Below, piece after piece: positions 61,318 to 64,000 of a stretch of DNA of 64,000 bases. Source of the stretch: Rhodamnia argentea (lineage: Eukaryota > Streptophyta > Magnoliopsida > Myrtales > Myrtaceae). The translations under genes were made by a program, and so were the position numbers. The stretch is from NCBI RefSeq assembly GCF_020921035.1, contig NC_063160.1:17077095-17141094 (forward strand). Reading direction: 5' to 3'. The notes beneath the pieces are model-generated. The model was not told the DNA's origin. It did not search any database and worked only from the letters and a program-made list of their open reading frames with translations. Within the stretch, counting starts at the first letter, position 1; each line of letters begins with the position of its first letter.

Positions 61318-61722
61318 GAAAAAATGACGCAAATGATAGTGAACTTTGACCCAATATATATTATGTTCCCTAAAAGTTTATTCAATATGATTCCCAAACT
61401 TTATTTCAATATGTAATGTTATCCCCGAATTTTAGCCTTCTTTAATGTGGTCTCCAAACTTTTGATTTATGTTCAATATAATCACTGAATTATATGAAAA
61501 TGTCTAATATTTTTCCTTAAACTTGAAATAATGGAAGGGTAATGCTAAAATTGGATATTTTCATGTAGTTTAGAGACTAAATTGAATATGCATCAAGAGT
61601 TCAAAGTCCACATTAGACAAATTCAAAATTTGGGGACGATATTGCACATTTAGCTAAAGATTACTAACCACATTATATTTGGATCAAAATTCAAAAATCA
61701 CTTGTGTTATTTAATATTTTCC
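61318..61722. mobile_element. Inverted-repeat MITE, family A copy 3, in the HD-Zip promoter
   Basis: Left end GAAAAAATGACGCAAATGAT then AGTGAACTTTGACCC. The mirrored right end runs TCAAAAATCACTTGTGTTAT to TTTTCC. The interior has the ATATTGCACATTT and GGGGACGATATTGC phrases of the family. It sits just upstream of the TATA box of the minus-strand gene. Confidence 0.75.
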
Positions 61723-64000
61723 TTTTGTTATTTTTGTGAGGTCACGTGAATAAAATCTTGAGGTGCATCAAAATTACCCGGTGTTGATGGTTTGTTTAGT
61801 GACGGGTTTGTTCCATCTTAGGGTATACTTTTAATGAGTTTAGAGCAACACACGCATGGGACACGCAACATTATATTGATTGAAAGGTGAAATTTGATTT
61901 ATTCGAATAATATTGCCTTTTATCAAAGAAAAAAAAAGAAAAATCATTGAATTTAAACTTTCGAGATGCATATTGTCTAACACGTGATGAATAATTAAGC
62001 CACGAAAAATCTTTCATTTTCAAATACATGCCGCCGCCATGCGATCATATGCCCTCGATTTTTCAATTTTCTTTTCTTAAAAAAAAGGTAGCAATAGATT
62101 AAAAATGTGATGATCCGAAAACCCTCTTCGCTTATGGGTGAATTAGCATTAATGAGTTTGGATTATTGGATAAGCTATAAGAATTTTTATCCGAACTTAT
62201 GGGTATTTTTGAGGAATTTTTATGGATCCGGTACTATTTTTAGGAACACGATATGAAACTTTCACCAGCTTAAAGGGCGAGGTTAGTGCTTGACAATTTA
62301 GAATCATTTGGCACGAAAATTGAAATTCGACTAATGTAAGCACGACAAAGCAGAAACACGACAAATTAGAAGCAGGTGACAAGTTGCTAACTCTAAGCAT
62401 GACATGTCACAAGTCGATTCCACTAAAAGCAGCTGACAAGCATGACAAGTTACAAGTCGACTCTACTGCAAACCGATTGGTCTAAGCTAACTGGACCATT
62501 ATAAATGGAATTGATGTTAGTTCATTCAGCAACTATTGTCATAAATTCTATCATTACTCTGTTGGAACCATCGGCCGTCAACCCTCTCTCTATTGGCCGT
62601 ACTCGCGACCGCCATCGCCATTGCCATTTGAGGGCCGCCACCACGACCCGAGCCGCCCGCATTGTCGCCGTGCATTGCCCGAGTTGAATGGCCTTTTCCG
62701 TTTGAGCCCTAGCCATGATCGCCTTTGGTTGTTCGGAGTTTGTTTCATCCGTTTGTCCGTCTGATCGTCCGATTGAATTCTCGCTTAGTCGAGACAAGTA
62801 AATCTCTATCCTTATCACTAAGCTTTCTATGATTACGGATGTGATTGTTGAATTCTAGTGGATGATGTTTTTGTGATAGATGCTTTGGTTGTGGATCCGA
62901 GATCTACTAGTTGTGAGGGTAGTGTTTGATTTGGTATGATTATGATACTTGCCGTGTTGTGAGATTTGTTGATTTATGTGAGATAACCATCAATTCCGTG
63001 ATGTTATAGTTGGTTTAATCGTTTGGCTTAGAGATCCTACTTGTGGATGAGCTTTGGCTTACTCTCATTGATTAACCATTTTTCGGATGAGCAAGATAGC
63101 TGGAAACCGTTGATGATATTGGAAATCCGGAGTAGATTACCCTTTGTTGAACTTCTCCCATGTATATGTTGTAAACAAAGTGAGTACTTAGATAAATATG
63201 TAATGAGGAGTGGATGGTGAGTTCTGAATAAAAGGATGTCGTTTGATATGTGTGTGTTATCTAATTAGTGAACCATGAAAAGGCCATATCCTTTGATTAG
63301 GCGTGCCTGCCGATCGGATGACATTCACTTATGCCCGTATGGCCGATTGATTATTTTTGCTTAGAGCTTTCGCATGCGTCAATTAATCTGATTAAGGAAA
63401 AAGATTAATTAAAGAAGAGAGCGAGATTTTGGAAAGCCTTCCCGTGGGGGTGATGACGGTATGGGACGTTGCAAAAAAAAAAAAAAAAACCTTGTATTTG
63501 TCAAATGAAGCTCAACTTTGAAGAGTTGTAATTTTATTGTTCCTACCTTTTTGGGTGTGATAAATAAAATCCAAACGCCCTTCTCCCCTAGAGAGAAGAG
63601 GCACATGACGGATCTTTCCTCTCATGATGGTTTGGGGGGTGGGGGGCGCTTGAGAATTAGAATCTGCCGAGCAAGCCACGATGCGAAGGGCACGGCTCGT
63701 TCCTCAAGTCAACCACTATTCCAATTTTAAGCATGATGCAATATCCCAACATTGAAGTTGTGGATGCAACCACCAAGAAATTGAGGCCTTCTTTTGTCGG
63801 TAATCTTATTTTCCCTTTGGGGTTGCATTTTGGTATGCTGATGCGGAGAAGACCGCGACAATATTTGGACAGTGGGTGTGATTCGGTCGAGTTTTGTGGG
63901 TCCCACGCGAGATCCATTTGATCTGTATGAACCTATTGTAGTCAACAATGCCCATGCGATCAAAAGAGTAACTTGTTAGGAGAGGTAGGGGGATTTTGTG
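61723..64000. other. Right-edge intergenic DNA, no gene assigned
   Basis: AT-rich with scattered short repeats. At 62340-62470 the phrases AAGCA(G)GTGACAAGTTGC and AGCATGACAAGTTACAAGTC recur four times. A poly-A run lies at 63472-63489 and a G-run near 63632-63646. Open frames of 60-98 codons at 62505-62818 and 63657-63963 show no recognised domain. LTR-like sequence is possible but unproven. Confidence 0.4.

Noticed and set aside
63657-63963. Overlapping ORFs of 62-86 codons at the right edge
   Set aside because: No recognised domain on either strand; kept as unassigned intergenic DNA.

Overview
This is nuclear DNA from a flowering plant, almost certainly a eudicot. Genes with many short GT-AG introns sit between AT-rich intergenic stretches full of small non-autonomous transposons, a decayed Ty1/copia element and CT/GA/TA microsatellites. 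The dense inverted-repeat elements remind me of Myrtaceae (eucalypt-like) genomes. That is an impression and was not tested. No prokaryotic operon, CRISPR array, rRNA or tRNA was seen.

Layout: 477-980 (-) small plant-specific 'stress-induced' type protein; 3910-4890 (+) intronless multi-pass membrane protein; 6226-9700 degenerate copia retrotransposon (-) with a duplicated, minisatellite-bearing flank; 10722-13906 (+) complete 11-exon mitochondrial aldehyde dehydrogenase; 14695-17516 (-) complete SPARK-domain receptor-like kinase; 19231-21109 two foldback elements; 21945-23390 (-) intronless UGT90A-type glycosyltransferase; 26135-26755 (-) ATL-type RING-H2 E3 ligase. From 27 to 39.8 kb is a gene-free block of nested transposons, an LTR-like stretch and an interrupted minisatellite. 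Then come 40186-57221 (+), a complete 10-exon MBD9-type chromatin protein of 2226 residues, and 58369-60633 (-), a complete 4-exon HD-Zip I gene of the HAT5/ATHB-1 type with an upstream ORF in its leader. From 61.3 kb to the end only repeats and unassigned DNA were recognised.

Exons were joined by hand from splice-site phase. The ALDH, MBD9, kinase and HD-Zip models each give one uninterrupted reading frame of about the length expected for the family, which is the main support for them. The genes are ordinary single-copy plant loci and do not form a pathway cluster. The more unusual content lies in the transposon nest (several 8-9 bp target-site duplications are readable), the upstream ORFs of the HD-Zip and MBD9 genes, and an apparent GC-AG intron and a frame-neutral cassette exon in the kinase.
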